From Sambucus nigra (lineage: Eukaryota; Streptophyta; Magnoliopsida; Dipsacales; Adoxaceae), in the NCBI GenBank assembly GCA_949130495.1, contig OX422211.1, forward strand, positions 399,213,049 to 399,277,048: a stretch of 64,000 nucleotides of DNA, written 5' to 3'. The position numbers and the translations under genes were made by a program. This document shows, piece after piece, positions 10,615 through 24,299 of this stretch (position 1 is its first letter; each line of letters begins with the position of its first letter). The notes beneath the pieces were generated by a model. It was given only the letters and a program-made list of their open reading frames with translations. It ran no database searches and had not been told where the DNA came from.

Positions 10615-12038
10615 TGATAACAAGGGTCAAATCGAGGCAATAGCGTCACCCAACGCCCGTCGTTGTTTTCATCTCCCACCACTATGCCAAAAATCTAAAC
10701 GATTACTACACTTTTTAATGGAGCACAACGGTCAGTCCGGGTATCGAATCCATATTGAATGTTTCTCTACGTTAATTGATTTATTATTTCTAGAATAAAA
10801 GTGTAAAAGATGAGAAATAAAATAAAACATAAATCTAGGCATGTGTTTCAACTATGATTAACAAAACGGGTAAAAACTATAGATTGAGACTAATATCCCT
10901 CACCTAGGAGTAATTAGTATAAATGGTCACATGAGAAGAAAAGTCTATCAAGATTAAATCTCATTTTCAAAATTAACTAAACCTAGAGTTGTCACTCTCT
11001 AAATTATCATAAAAGCTTAATTTATTTTGGCGTGAACAAATATCCCCGATATTACACATGCAAGGTCATAAATACGGCGCATACATGATATACACTGTTA
11101 AATATCCTAGGCCAAACATCGATAACAACCTAAGCCATTTAAACTCATAAAACCTATCACCAAAGAAAAGAAACTCATTAACCCGAGGTGTTCAATCAAT
11201 ATTTACCTAAACTAAGTTAGCTACAAAGCATCATAAATGCATGAATTAAATGAAAGCAAGTAAATAAATGCAACAAATAAATGAAGATAACTAAGTAAGA
11301 AAGCAAGAAATAACAATAGAAACCTAAATAAAAGGAGAAAGAAGATGAATTGTGACTTATAAAGACAAATGGGTGCAAACCCTAGTAGAGATAAGATCAA
11401 CCCAAAATCCCCTCAAACCCGAACCTAAAACTAGGAAATGAAAATTTATCCTTTAAAAAATAAAATAAAAACAACTTATATAATAAGTTGGTAAAAGAAA
11501 AAAAGGAAAAAGAAAAGAACTGGAGAAACCACCTAAAATCAACAATTGCCTATCGATAGTTCCATGGAACTGGAAACTTCTCACTACCTTCCTTCATAGG
11601 AAAATAATGAAAGGGCGGTCGATCGGGGTGTGAAGGCCGATCGACCGGAGCATTATTTCGAGGGGTTTTTGGTTCTTCAAAAGTAGGAAAAGTTTCGTTA
11701 CAAAAATGGCATTAACTTCCTCGTCCTAACTCGAAACGACGGGTCGTTTGAGGGAACGCAAAGTTAACTCAACAAACTACGCTTCCATTGAAATCTATTG
11801 AGCAGGAGATGAAGTATGAAATGACTAAAATGTCCTTGAATTTGTGTCAAATGACAAAATTTGCTAAAAATGCAACCAATCCACACACTATGCATTCCTG
11901 TACCTACAAAAGCTCAATTATACATCTCAAAGCATATAAACATACATAAAATAGTTTGTCTATAGGAATTAAGGGACTCAAAAGTGATAGAATGCATGAA
12001 GATAACGGGTGTTAATATGTAATATTTGTTGTGTATCA
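10615..12038 (-). repeat. LTR of an older Athila-like element (3' LTR, minus orientation)
   Basis: Diverged relative of the 1504-bp LTRs of element C. Shared words include CTACTACACTT or its variant, AATAAAAGTGTAAAA, a mid-LTR palindromic cluster (GGTCGATCGGGG, CCGATCGACCGG, about 11610-11660), CAAAAGCTCAATTA and the end GTATCA at 12038. It is followed by CACCCCTTAA, the reverse complement of a polypurine tract, as in element C (CACCCCCTAA). This marks it as the 3' LTR of a minus-strand element. Confidence 0.75.
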
Positions 12039-13184
12039 CACCCCTTAACATAGACATATCTAGTCCATAGTGTTGAAGCAAAAAAAATAGTCCAACATAT
12101 GGCGATAATAAAAGTATATAAGCATAAAATATATAAATTCCACTTTCACAGTCCAATGATTGCATTTAGTATATGGAATAATCCATTAAACAACGAGGTT
12201 ACCATAATGGACAAGTGTTGTATCGTGAGGGTTTTAAGGGATCACACCCACAAACATTAAAGTTTCCTCAAAATGTATGCCCAATAACAATGAGACAATC
12301 CCAACATAACGAAACGGATTTTAACATATTATTAGCATAGTGAATGAGTTCACACAAAAGTCCTTAGTCGTTAACATTATAGAATGAACCTCATAATGTG
12401 GGAGGGAGAGTGAGCACATGAAAACTATAATTTGGAAAAACTTTTATAAATCGAAAAAGAATTAAAGTGTGCATATATCAATCCTCACCGGCGTATACAC
12501 TAACAAATGAAATCATTACGAAATGGAGGTAATACACATGACATGCATGCATAAAGAGTCAATGTAAATGGAAGCTAGGCCGTACACATGTCATCGATGA
12601 AGAATACTATATATAAAATAAAAAACTTGTAATCTCAATGAAAGATACCGCTCATTAAGGGAGGTGAAATGTATTTTCATGGATTATCGTGATTATTATA
12701 ACTTTTAAATTACATTCACCCTAGGATTACATAGGACTTTTATAGGATTGTAATGTAGGCTAGGCTCCGGTTATGAAATGAAGGGAATATGTAAGGATTC
12801 AAAGTTGTTTGGGGTGGAAAAATATGCAATAATGGAAAATTATGGACAATTTAAAAATTGGACTATGATTCCATAACAAGCATTGATACGAAATCTGAGA
12901 ATGGAAATGATTATTGAGAACTATGTACAATATGGAAATACTTTCTCTTTATTTTGATTCTATATCTATTATTTTTCTTTTGTTTTTCCCTTTTGTTTTC
13001 TGTTTTTTTCTTGTTCTTCACTTCTTTTCTTTTACACGCTCACATGATTAATTCTAACCACGTAACACGAACACCATTCAATCCCAAGTATGATTGCAAA
13101 AAAAGGTATGGAAGGTGATAAATATGGTTTCAAACTCCAATTTGGAGTTGGTTAAAGGATTTTGGGTTATGAAACGAAAGGATA
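12039..13184 (-). other. Non-coding interior of the older Athila-like element (part 1)
   Basis: Collinear with 32460-33660 of element C. Shared stretches include GTATCGTGAGGGTTTT, CACAAACATTAAAGTTTCCT, GGAGGTAATACAC, ACATGTCATCGATGAAGAA, CATAGGACTTT and a long pyrimidine-rich tract (12950-13035). There is no ORF above background. The conservation between two copies that differ widely elsewhere suggests this region matters to the element, for example for packaging or transcription. Confidence 0.7.
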
Positions 13185-16094
13185 TGTAATACCCCGTAAT
13201 TCTGAATATTCTATTTAATTAAATTGGTGAATTAAATGAGAAAATACGGCGTAATTTAAATTACGTAAGAGGAGTAATTTAATGAGATTTATTAAAAATA
13301 TTAATTATGGAATATTAATAGAGATATAGATACCGATTTATATTGCCTCGTTATATTTACTTAGTGCGAGTGGTAAATAGTTACTTAACGCGTGTAGACC
13401 GTGTTGGGGTGAGAACGAGTAATATTTTTGAAGTGACTCAAATGATAATTTAAAGGTCACAAATGAGTCCGGAAGGGTCAAAATAGTCAAAATAGTATAC
13501 CCGGGGGTACTAGTTGAGTCTCGGGGTAATTTTGGACTAAACCGAGATTGTTCGAGGGCGTTTTGGTTTTTTAACATGAGAGAGTATGGAGACCTACGAA
13601 TTTGAGATTCTTTTATCAGCTGTATGAAATAGGGGTTAGGTCTAGAAAACCCATGTAAACGCCAATACCATTAGAGATAAGGAGAAAACCATTCTCAAGG
13701 CTTCGAAGACGCTTTTGAGAAGGTTGGGTTTTGATCTTGCACCCTAGGAGCCAAAGGAGGAAGGATTGAAGAAGAGAAGCATCAATCCATCATCAACTCC
13801 ACGAAATCAAATTCCCTCTGTCAAGGCAAGATTGCAAAAAAAAATTATAAAGTTATAATACCCATGTGTAGGGTTTTTGAATAATTTGTTAAATCAATAT
13901 CTTGATAGGAGAATAATGATATTTATACATGTTGGGATAGGAATCGCATGCAGAATGATTTAACATATGTAGAGGATTAATATTCAGAGTAGACTTGATG
14001 ATTATTTCGGAATAAAATCTGGGTTTTGAATGCATATATGGGAAGAACACCATAACTAGGGTTTTAAGAAATTCTAGATTTAAATTCATTATTTCTTTAA
14101 AGGAATTTGGGGTTTTGATGTATTTGACACGTTAGAAATTGTCCTAATATATGTGGAAACATGTTAGGATCATTGGGTCAAAGTTTGGTGGACTATAATG
14201 AAGTTTGGAGATTTGTTAATAGAGGAAGAGGTTAATGAAGAAGATAAACTGCGTCTGTCCCTGCTCAATCGACTGGGTCAATCGATCGAACCCAGTCGTC
14301 GATCGATCGACGTAAGCTCTTTTCCTAAATTTTTCGTGTTTAATGTTTCTTTGATTTCCGGGAATGAATGAGAATCTTAGGATTTATATTATACTTACAT
14401 GGGAGTGAGAATAAGACCAGTAGGTAATTTGTCGAGGTCCGATAAGGCCATTGGGTGTAGGACTTGGATTATGGACCGACGATAATAATCCGATTTAGTG
14501 GAGTATCTGGGGAACTCAGAATTGAGTTACGAGGCGAGGTAAAGTCAATTAAAGTAATAAACCAGTAGGGTAAGTAATAACTACTAAAATTATATGTGAG
14601 GGGTAACTAGGACTCTTAGAGTTGTGTGAATACTCAAATAAATGCGATTAATGAGATAAATCGTAAAGCGAATATTGTACGGTAGATATAAGAGATTAAA
14701 ATAATACGTACCAACATAATTAATAGGTCGGGCGTGTACCTACTGAATTATATGATCTTTTCGATCAAGAGAAGTATACCTAAAATAACTATGTTAGGGT
14801 CGATGAGATATTCCGAACTAACATAGGGTTATTATATGTATGGGGTCGATGTAAAATGCCGAACCAAACCTTTGAACTGGTGGCGTGATTAAAGAGTCCG
14901 AGCCAGAATTTGTGTATATAAATAACTGAGGTCGATGTATCATTCCTAACCAATTCTTACTTAGGGTTGATGAATCATTACGAACCAAGAGTCCTTTACT
15001 TGTGTGAAAAGGATAATATAGTAATGACTGATATTTAGTATATATTGTGTGTGAAATATATACTTGATGATATTGTACTTCTGTGTATTAGTAGATTGAT
15101 ATATATTATGTATTTAAAGATACATACCGAACTGGTAAGTTAAGTAGTGAAACTTAATTACAAAACGTAACGTTAGATTGAGAATATCTAATTAGTAATT
15201 TAAGCAGTGAAACTTAATTAGAAAAGAGGTAAGATAGAAATTGTGTTAATTGTAGAAATTTAGTAGTGAAACTAAATGAGAAGTTTTGAAAAATAACATA
15301 GGTGAAATGTTACTTGAGTATTAATTAACCTTCACGAGATGTTAATGAAATGGATGTACTGTGTGGGTGATATGAGAACTTAAGTATAGATAAGTTTAGA
15401 TGATTACTTAGTCCTAGTTAGCTTGGAAGATATGGCTAGGTAGGCTAAGTGTAGAACATTAGGTGTGCACAAAAAAAATGAGGGGTGAGTAAACTTAAGA
15501 GAGTGTACGAGAACCTAACATGTGTAATCAATAACCGCATTTTATATTGTGATAAACACTTGTTAAATATTTTGAGTATTAACTCTTGATATAAAATATT
15601 TCAAAACCTTTTAGGTGTCCAGCCACAGGGGCGCCATGTATGATGATTTCATTCCAGGGACTCGAAGCTGTAGCACAGTGGATGCTTACAGGATTTTGAT
15701 TAGACAACATCACTCATTCAGATCTAGTGAAGGATCTCACACTATTCTTTGTATGGACTTGTGGTCCGGTATCAGTCTCAGATGTTTAGTTTCAGACTAG
15801 TGGTTATTTTACTATTGTTTTGGATTTTAGCCGATAGTTTATTCGGTATTACTCTTATTCTTTTGTACTTACACTTTCTCGATTGAGTTATAGTACATGG
15901 TTATTTTATTCTTTGTTCCGCATGGTTTATTCATCTGTTTTAAGAAAGATAAAATTTGGCACCGGTCTAATTTTACTTAGGGGACTAGTAATTAAAAAGT
16001 TTTCGACAGTGATGCTAAGAATGAACCATTTGAGAAACCTGTTTAATTTAATAAAGGCCTGATCACCCGATGTTTAATTAGGCGGGGTGTCACA
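13185..16094 (+). repeat. Solo LTR, about 2.9 kb, probably Tekay/Del-type
   Basis: Begins TGTAATACCCCG and ends CGGGGTGTCACA. These ends and the length (2910 bp) match the solo LTR at 59032-61960, and internal stretches are shared (TTTTAGGTGTCCAGCCACA, TTTTCGACAGTGATGCTA, AATAAAGGCCTGATC). It interrupts Athila-like sequence that is continuous in element C (33640-33680). Long LTRs with these ends are typical of the Tekay/Del chromoviruses; no coding region is present to prove it. No clear 5-bp TSD is seen (GGATA left, TCTCA right). A palindromic cluster lies at 14270-14320. Confidence 0.75.
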
Positions 16095-16800
16095 TCTCAA
16101 AGGGGTTAATGAGGGGAAACATATAAGGTGAGATCAATGTCAATATGGTTAACATAATAAGGAGATCCTATGATCCTTTCCTAAAGTTTATGCAATTCTC
16201 ACGTCAAAATAACTTTGAAAATCATGATCAAGTAACAAATTTAAAAATAAGAACTCAATTAATGAACGATCAATGACAAAATAGTGAGATTCCTAATGAA
16301 AGTAACATTTTAAAGGAGGATGGAGTAATGTATAATACTCACAAATGAAGAAAATCCCAAACCTCACTTGTTGTAAGTATATATAATGCTATAAAAGATG
16401 ACCGAGTTATAGCCGTCGTGCACCAAATCATTAAAACAAGACGATCGCATGTGCTCATAAGTTTAAAGTTTAATTCATGAAGTTTTTCATACTATCAATA
16501 ATTTGAGAACTAAAGTCAAATAACTTCTCAAATCGAGAACATGCATCATTAAGTTATCTATTGGATTGGGGATTTATTCAAATTTGTCATAAAAAATAAG
16601 GCAAAATTCCCAAAAAAGGAGAAAAAATAAAGAAAATATTTTGAAAATTTTCAATTTTTACAACAAATCATGGACTAAGAAAATTTTCAATTGCTTAGGA
16701 AGAACCTATAATCAAATTATGGACTAAGAAAATTAATGGATAGAATACCCCAACTATCCTCACGGAGTAAACTTATATGTGATGACAAAATGTCATCGAT
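16095..16800 (-). other. Non-coding interior of the older Athila-like element (part 2)
   Basis: Resumes the match to element C (33672-34350): CTCAAAGGGGTTAA, TCATGATCAAGTAACA, GTATATATAATGC, ACCGAGTTATA and CGAGAACATGCATCATT. The homology ends at about 16790, where element C goes on toward its single ORF, so the older element is truncated or replaced here. Confidence 0.7.
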
Positions 16801-19104
16801 AATAATGACCTCAATGCCATGTACAAAAGTTGTGAAACTCAAAGGGCTCTCACACAATACAAGTACGTTCGCGTAGAACGCGTGGACTAATGTGGAATTA
16901 TTCGACAAGTGTGGGCTACGAAGATGAGAAGATAAATGATTGTGAATAAGTAAATTGAAAAAACAAACCTTCATATGTCCTAGAAAGATGCTCAAGGTAT
17001 ACATCTCTTGCGTCTCTCACTACATGAGACTCAAAACAGGCATGAAGTGGAGTACCATCAGCAAATAGATAATGAATCAAATGTCATCTCTTAGATAATA
17101 ATGGAATCTTCTGGGACCTTAATGCATGGTGTGGAAGTGCATAGTGCACTAAGAGGACAAAATTAGGTCACTTTAGAGATAAAAGAATCACCAAGGATGC
17201 TCGGGGTTTTAAAATCACTCCTTTGCATGCAATCGATTCCTCACGACTCGTAATGTGAAAAATAGAAGGAAAATAAACATAATAAATGGGAATAACCCAA
17301 AGAGAGTATGGGTCAATGTTAAATACAATCTAGACAAAGCCAAAACCAACCTCAAGAACCACAAATGAACACCTAACAATAAAGGATAACCATATAATAA
17401 CTTTGAATAAAAATAAATCAAATAAAGATTTGAGATAAAAGCACTTACTAGAGTTCAATATAAAGAAAAATGCAATAACGTCATAAACTAGGGTTTGCAC
17501 ATCTAATCCTAGCAAATAATGTCAAATAAGATCATCAATATCACATGTAAGGTAAATTCTAAAACAATATCTCATCTTTGTTGAAGGGAGATCAAGCCGA
17601 TTATGCCATGTGGGTTGATATGTTTCCACCTAAAAGTTAAGGCAATGTCATCGGTCAAGTACCATGGGAAGCCTAACAGATAATCTATGAAGATCATATC
17701 ATATCTAAGACGAGTGTACCTAAATTTATACGGACCTTATAGGTTTGGAGGTATTGAATTATATTCTAATAACGGCGATTTAGAGTCTCAGCTACCAACC
17801 CTAGAACTTAACTAATCTCTCCTTGTTCTCAACTAATGTACAACCAATGTCACTTTTTATAGTACATTCATATTTTGAGGATGATTAATATATGCCCTAT
17901 AATTTAGTGATGTTTATTGGAAGAATCTTTGAATCCCCACTACTATAAAAAATCAACCACACGGTAATATGATTTCTCACCAGTCTCACCGTTCATATAA
18001 CAGAAGACGTATCCAACTGAGATACAAATTGTTAAAATATAATAGACTCATACAAGGTACCCTCGACTTCCTAGTGATATGAGGTTAGGAAGACGGATTC
18101 CTAGAATATTTAGTCCGAGTTGGCGACGCTATACCCTTCTTGTAGAGTGACCTAAGAGGAAAGTAGTTTCCTGATTAGTTAGTCTTTGTGCAAAGAAACT
18201 TAATGATCACGATGAAGTGATAAACCATTTGAAAATACAGTTGGTCAAGAATTCAGAGCATCATTGCTCTAATTTTTAAAATTTGGATCGATGCAAAAGA
18301 AGGAAGATTCTCTCCTCTATGCATAGATAATGTAATTGCACAAGTAAGGCTTCCATTTCATGGATCCCTCATACAATGCAATCTAACCAACAACATGAGA
18401 TTCAAATATAGATTCATCATTCCACCAGTCGCTATTATGCACATATTCATCCAGCAAAACAGGCACACAGTAGCAGTTCGGCCCGACCTATGTTCCTATT
18501 GAGGAAAGTTGGAAATAATAACCTCACGCACCTCATAAAAAATAATTTAAAGGAAACCTAAATTCTAATTAGCAAAAACTCCCAAACATCTTCCACAGAG
18601 AACATTGGGGCATGGCTCAGCCTCACCCTTTACTGTGGAGATAGAAATGTCAAAGCTACCAAAGATGTTATCGATCTTAAATATAACTACATATTACAAA
18701 AAGGCATACCCCGCTCACCACATTAGGCATTAATAGCAGACGACGCCTATGTGGATTCACCATGACGCCCTTATGTCTCGGGTTTTCCCTTCTAATCTAG
18801 AGGAGATCGATTTCAATTTTTTTTTAAATCTCACCCCTATGACGATTTCCCCATTCTGAAAGATGTCCAAGCATTTTACGGCTCACTGTGTTGTTGAGGC
18901 CCCCAAGCGAGCATGACATTGTGCCTCGAGGGGAACTTGTCACAAGGATGTGGGGGTTTTTGTCTTCCGCTTTCATCGTACCCCCACGAGATCAGTTTAT
19001 CAGTTCGAGGTTTTTTGCACTCGATAACTTTTCCCCTGGATATATTTTGACACCATGCACAACTTTTGGGTTTTCAAACCCCTCTGATAGGTGTGGCCTC
19101 CCTC
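16801..19104. other. Unassigned relic DNA
   Basis: AT-rich sequence with only short ORFs and no recognisable domain. It may contain more of the older Athila-like element. Segment 18890-19100 is more GC-balanced and leads into a polypurine tract. I see no gene. Confidence 0.5.
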
Positions 19105-19118
19105 TGGAAAGAGAGGGG
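19105..19118 (+). other. Polypurine tract in front of an LTR-like segment
   Basis: CTGGAAAGAGAGGGGA is followed at once by TGTTGTAAGG. A purine run ending in GGGGA directly before TG is the usual plus-strand primer and 3' LTR junction of Ty3/gypsy elements, which would make the following LTR the 3' LTR of an element to the left. Confidence 0.45.
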
Positions 19119-21750
19119 ATGTTGTAAGGTGTTAAGAGTTACTAGTTTGTTTTATATAAAAATAAACAAAAAGATTCGGGCTAACCCTTCTGGGCTAATC
19201 CTAAGTATGGTTTTTAAAGTCTGGGGTTGGTTAAGAGATTCTTATTGTGTAAGTTCAAGAACCAATTTATGAGTGGGGAAGGTATTAGGCACCCCACTTA
19301 GTCTGTGTGGTTCCTTAATTCTATTATTATTATGGCTCTTTATGCTAATTTATTACTTTTTAGTTATTTTATAATTTGTTTATAGACCTTAACGTGAGGG
19401 TCCCTACAAAATTAGATATATTCATAGGTTGGGAAATGATAAAAGTTAGAGGTGTAGGAAAGCCACTCAATATATGTAGGTGCACAAGATTTCTTTTGTA
19501 TGACTCAGTGGTCGTATTTGTATGATGTATGTCCATTTAATACGTGTGCAAGTTTGCGAGAAATGTCGGCTTCGAGATAGTTTGATATCTCATTCGATGA
19601 TTGAGGATAGATAGAAAGATGAGAGAAAGGGTTTGTCTCTGATGTGATTAGTGTATACGTGTTTGCATGTTTGTATGTGTAGATATGTTTTTGAAGTCCT
19701 ATCTCAAGATAGTTTGATATCTCCTTATAGTATGTTAGTATTTGTAGGGATTTATGAAATATTACATATTTGAGATAACTTGATATATCATTTTGTGTTA
19801 TTAAGGTGTAATAGATAAAAGTTGAGAGATGGTTGCTTCTCGGTGGTAGAAATATACCAGGAGATATATTATCAAGTCTCTAGATTATGAGAAAAAATCA
19901 GTTTTGTGCCTATGAACACAAGAAGACTATGGATGAAAGCCTGTGTAGTTGTGTCATAACACGTGTTTGGACGCAATACGTGTGGAAGTGTAGGACTTGG
20001 CTTAAGAGGGGGATGGTTGTTGTATGCAATATCAAAGTGTCAATGGAGCTCTAGATATCTGATGTTGTCACATAACCTCATAATAACTGGGTGATTACTA
20101 GTCAAAATGTGTTTTCCTTCAGACTAGTTTGGAGGTTTTGAATTGGTAGGAGTTGGGCTAAGAAATAGTGAGACAACATTAATGATGTAATGTTCTAATG
20201 ATGAGAAGCAGAGTAAAAAACCACATCGTGGTATTGAAGTGGAATAGGAGAAGTCGGGGGAGTTCAGAGTATGGACATATGCATGGCTAGGAAATAATAC
20301 ATCGAAAGACCTATTATGAGGCTTGGGCTTCATGAGTTTCGCTCGGTATAACGTGTTTGTACCTAAGGGGACTTGGAATCAAAGTAAACATGGTTTTAAC
20401 AAAAACGATTTGATAATATATAGGGATTATAATTGAAGATGGAGGAATTTCCAATAAATAATAAGTCGAGAGATATATTATACTGCTTGGTCTTCACAAG
20501 TTTAGCTCGATATATCACCTATGTACCCAAGGAGAGTTAGCATCAAAGCTAACATGGTTCCAATAAAAGGGGCATATTTACATGTGTAGGATACAAGATA
20601 CTGAATATACAAGGTACAACAGTACGATATTTATGGATCCTAGTCCTTAATACAACATTTTTATTGCGCTGGATTAATATATGTATGTGTTATGAAAATA
20701 CGTTATTCAAATGCTGATGATTGAAAAGTATTTTTATGAAAACACATATTTGTGACGTCAACCCCTTGACTAGCTTAGTTTCCTCAGTGAAGTAATGAGT
20801 GGTAATCATATTTTAGACTTCGGCTGAATAAAGTTTAGACCCGACTTGGCTCATAGACACTTTCTCGATAACGTATTTTGAAAAGTATGTTTTTTTGTTT
20901 TGTATTTTGGAATCATGGCATTTTTTAACATTTTTTAATATACGAATATCGATACAATATACAAATAGACATTCTGTATTGGAAACTAGGATTTTGAAAC
21001 ATAAATGCTTTAAATTGCATACCCGGTCTCCTAATTTGGTGTCAGATTAAACAAGATAAAGAAATACGTGTAGTTTATCAAAGTATACATATGTGGGGTA
21101 TTGCCCTGAAATATCTACTGAGGTTCTTTTCTCTCGTGGAGATAGGCATCTCTTTTGAGGGGGTTTTGTCCCTTCTTTTGGTTCATTTCAGTCGGGGTAG
21201 AGCTTCCTATAGAAGTCTTAAATTTTGTTTTAGTCAGTAAGAGCTTCATTTAGGATTGCTTAGTTTTGTGGAATTTCTTCAGAGGTTTCACTCTTTCTAT
21301 GTCTCGAAAGAAACTTTGTGGAAGCACGAGCCTTTTTCGAGGGAAAACAAGTTTTTTGACGTACGAGCTACTTTAGAAGATTGATAATGAGCTCGAGTAT
21401 CTTATATAGTTATTGGAGAACAATTTGAAAAAAAGAGAATAAGATGGAGTTTTGGGATCCTTTGAAATGGTGGGTGGGCACATTTATTTATAACGGTTTG
21501 GGCCCATTGCTTAACCATTTTGGATCCATGGTTTTGGTCGAGGGACACATCTACAATTGTGGTTAAATTCACAAATATTTTATAATAAGGAAGGATAACC
21601 GATCGGTTAACTGTTTGAGGGATGGTTAACCCATCAATTAACTGTCTAAGAGGGCCTATTTATTTGTTATTTTAATGTTTTTTTTTCAATTTTTGGTATT
21701 TACACTTTGGCTTCATATACCTAGGTTCTTCGTATTTTGGACACTCTGAA
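19119..21750 (+). repeat. Probable long LTR of a Tat/Ogre-type element
   Basis: Starts TGTTGTAAGGTG after a polypurine tract. It contains GAGTGGGGAAGGTATTAGGCACCCC (written here in parts: GAGTGGGGAAGG, TATTAGGCACCCC), a word seen in Ogre/Tat LTRs, then T-rich TGAAAAGTATTTTT stretches, a TATA-like TTTATTTATAACGG near 21480 and a palindromic cluster AACCGATCGGTTAAC at 21598. The 3' border is not resolved and I find no primer site after it. It may belong to the old Tat element at 22.7-48.2 kb or to a different one on the left. Confidence 0.45.
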
Positions 21751-22748
21751 CTTTAATGGGGGTTTTGATGGTTGGTATTTCTGTAGAATCTTCCATGGTT
21801 TGTGCCCAGGGATTATTTTGGACATGAGGAATCATCCTAGAACCTATATTACAGATCGAGGGGTCTTCACTAACCTCATCACATATAGCAAAGCAGTTAA
21901 AGAGGTAGATCCACCAGTTACCCTACATAGTACAGATTGAAAGTCCCACGGGCAAGACACCCAATGCTATTGGGAGTTGGTCAATTAGATCGACGCTTAA
22001 AATGAGAAATTATCCATATTATCAGTCAATTTCGAACTCACGAGATTTTATAACATCTACTAGTCCCTGACCAAGAAGTGAACGTCAACTATAGACAATC
22101 TCGGGGAAAGTATTGAGAAATACACTAAGGTGGATGACTAGATTTTTAGTGTTGAGGCCTTAACTGATTAGAGTTCTAAATGGGTTAAGAAGAAAAAATT
22201 GAATAAGGAACCCAAAGGGGGAAACTAGTCGACTACAACGAAAAAAGGAGCATGGAATGACACTTCTCGTGTCAAGAATCATGTTGACACATGCTCACTC
22301 CACATGTGCTTATAATTCGTGAGGTCTCCAAGTCAGAATAGACTCCTTTAACATAATCACTTACAATGGTTGATGAAGACTAAGCATAAGTCCTAACTAT
22401 TAGAGATAACTATGAATGGGGCATATGACTTTCCTCAGTTTCCTTATAAATGTAAACCATTCGAACATGAGAAGGGCATGTGCCATTGTAATATTGAGTT
22501 GTACTTTAACTCTATTCACCTGAGGTTTTAAGCAATAAAGAACAAACCTTAGCACCCCATGCACATAGACATGTTGTTGAACCATGTGCATCTTGTGTTA
22601 TGTTCGTGAAATCTCATTTTTTATTGCCATTTTTATTCTTATTTGGCTTCTGCACATTGAATAGCATTACTTGTAGGAAATTACCATCTACAATTTGTGC
22701 CATATGTTATAACTATTTGAGTTATTTTCCAGTAGTGAATTTCCTTAG
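21751..22748 (+). other. Leader upstream of the old Tat gag
   Basis: Short open stretches only. The one at 21737-21940 encodes 67 residues with no recognised domain. Probably untranslated leader and decayed gag N-terminus. Confidence 0.4.
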
Positions 22749-24162
22749 ATGTCTCACACATACAACCAAGATCATAAAAATCTCAATGACCAAAAGGGTC
22801 ACCATATAGACCATGACATTCATAATGACCAGGATGACCTTTATCCATCCCTTTCATCCCAGAGGGTCAGATCAAAGATTAATGACCATTACAAATCTCC
22901 TAATGCACTCGAGAGTGATGAGCTTGAGGGATCTAAGATATTAAGGATCATTAAAACTATGAGAAATAATTGCGAGATGAATGGGTTCCCAATAGGCCAT
23001 AATATGAGCATAATGTTGCACTCCAACAATTCTTAGAGAAGTTATAAAGAAAGGATCAAAGGGAGAAAATCAAGCATGATAGCAAGTCACAAACTCCTAG
23101 TCCTTAGGCGAGCAGAGCTCGCAGCTGAGGAAGGAAGAATCAGTGACATAATGAATGTCCTCATCGCGAGAACTTACACGAAAGTAGACCTTGTGCTAAT
23201 GAGTGTTGCTCGGGGAGAGAGAGAACTATGAAATTTTTTCAGAAGAAATGGGGGATAGAAACCCATATCATTAAGGAACACAAATGACCAATGAGATTGT
23301 AAGGAAAGCCCTTGTTTGTCAGATGGAGTTTCCTTTAACCTGAGATATAAAAGATTTAAACCTCCCAAAAAATTTACAACTGCACAGTTCAAGATAAATG
23401 ATTGGAAGGAGGATCCCATTAATCACATCAAGTGTAACCATCAGGCGATGACAGTGTAGAACACCAAGGAAGGCTTCATGTGCTGAATATTTCACTCCAA
23501 TATTAGAGATATTGCTCAGACATGGTTTAAAAAATTTCCACATGAGTTGTTTATGTCCTCTAAGAAGCTCGTCGAGGCCTTTATGACCAGGTTTATCATA
23601 AGAATTACCCATCCTAAGTGGATGGACTTGCTTCTCATAATGAGAAAGAAACCATAGGAGACCTTCCGCGAGTATGTAAAAAGGTATTAGGATGTGTATA
23701 ATGATGTGTATGATTATAGTAATCAAGTTGTGGCGACTTGTTTTAAGATTGGGTTGTCAAATAATTCCACGATTCATGACTTACCAACAGGGAATCCATT
23801 AAGATCGACGACCCCATAGAAAGGATTGATAAATCTGATAAGGTTAAAGATGCAGTGGTCGGAGTTGTACACAAAGGTGATCAATTGAGATAGTCCAAGA
23901 ATGTGGATAAAGAATGAACTGGCAACAAAGGAAATCAAAACAAAAAAGGGCACTGAGGAGAAGGACCCCCAGAAGTTATTTAAGGCCATTTATACAGTCT
24001 TCTTTGAATCGATATAGAAGACCTTTTATGAGACCAGATATTGGTAATATATCAAGTAGCCTAAAAAATGATAAATTATCCAAAGGAGAGGAATACAACA
24101 TTAAGTGCGCATACAAGAAGGATTATGGCTACACGATAGAAAACTATAAGGTATCATCTTGA
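22749..24162 (+). pseudogene. Gag of an old plus-strand Tat-type element
   Basis: Translation in shifting frames gives an acidic N-terminal part (HNDQDDLYPSLSSQRVRSK), then the retrotransposon gag core: PPKKFTTAQFKINDWKEDP, RDIAQTWFKKFPHELFMSSK, KLVEAFMTRFIIRITHP, then TFREYVKRY and NQVVATCFKIGL (about 23360-23760). The W-F..L....I..W and F...F patterns and the E.LREYV.R.-type motif are those of the capsid domain. Many stops, including inside the core. Gag forms the virus-like particle. This copy is dead and older than elements A and B. Confidence 0.8.
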
Positions 24163-24299
24163 TGAATAATCCTAGGCCGATCATATCAATGTGTTCGTTA
24201 ATAAGAAGGATTGGTCTAGAGGTTATGTGACACAAACTCCATGTGTACCTCTTACATCCTCTGGTGACCTAAAATACATGAATAACTACCCCTGAGAAA

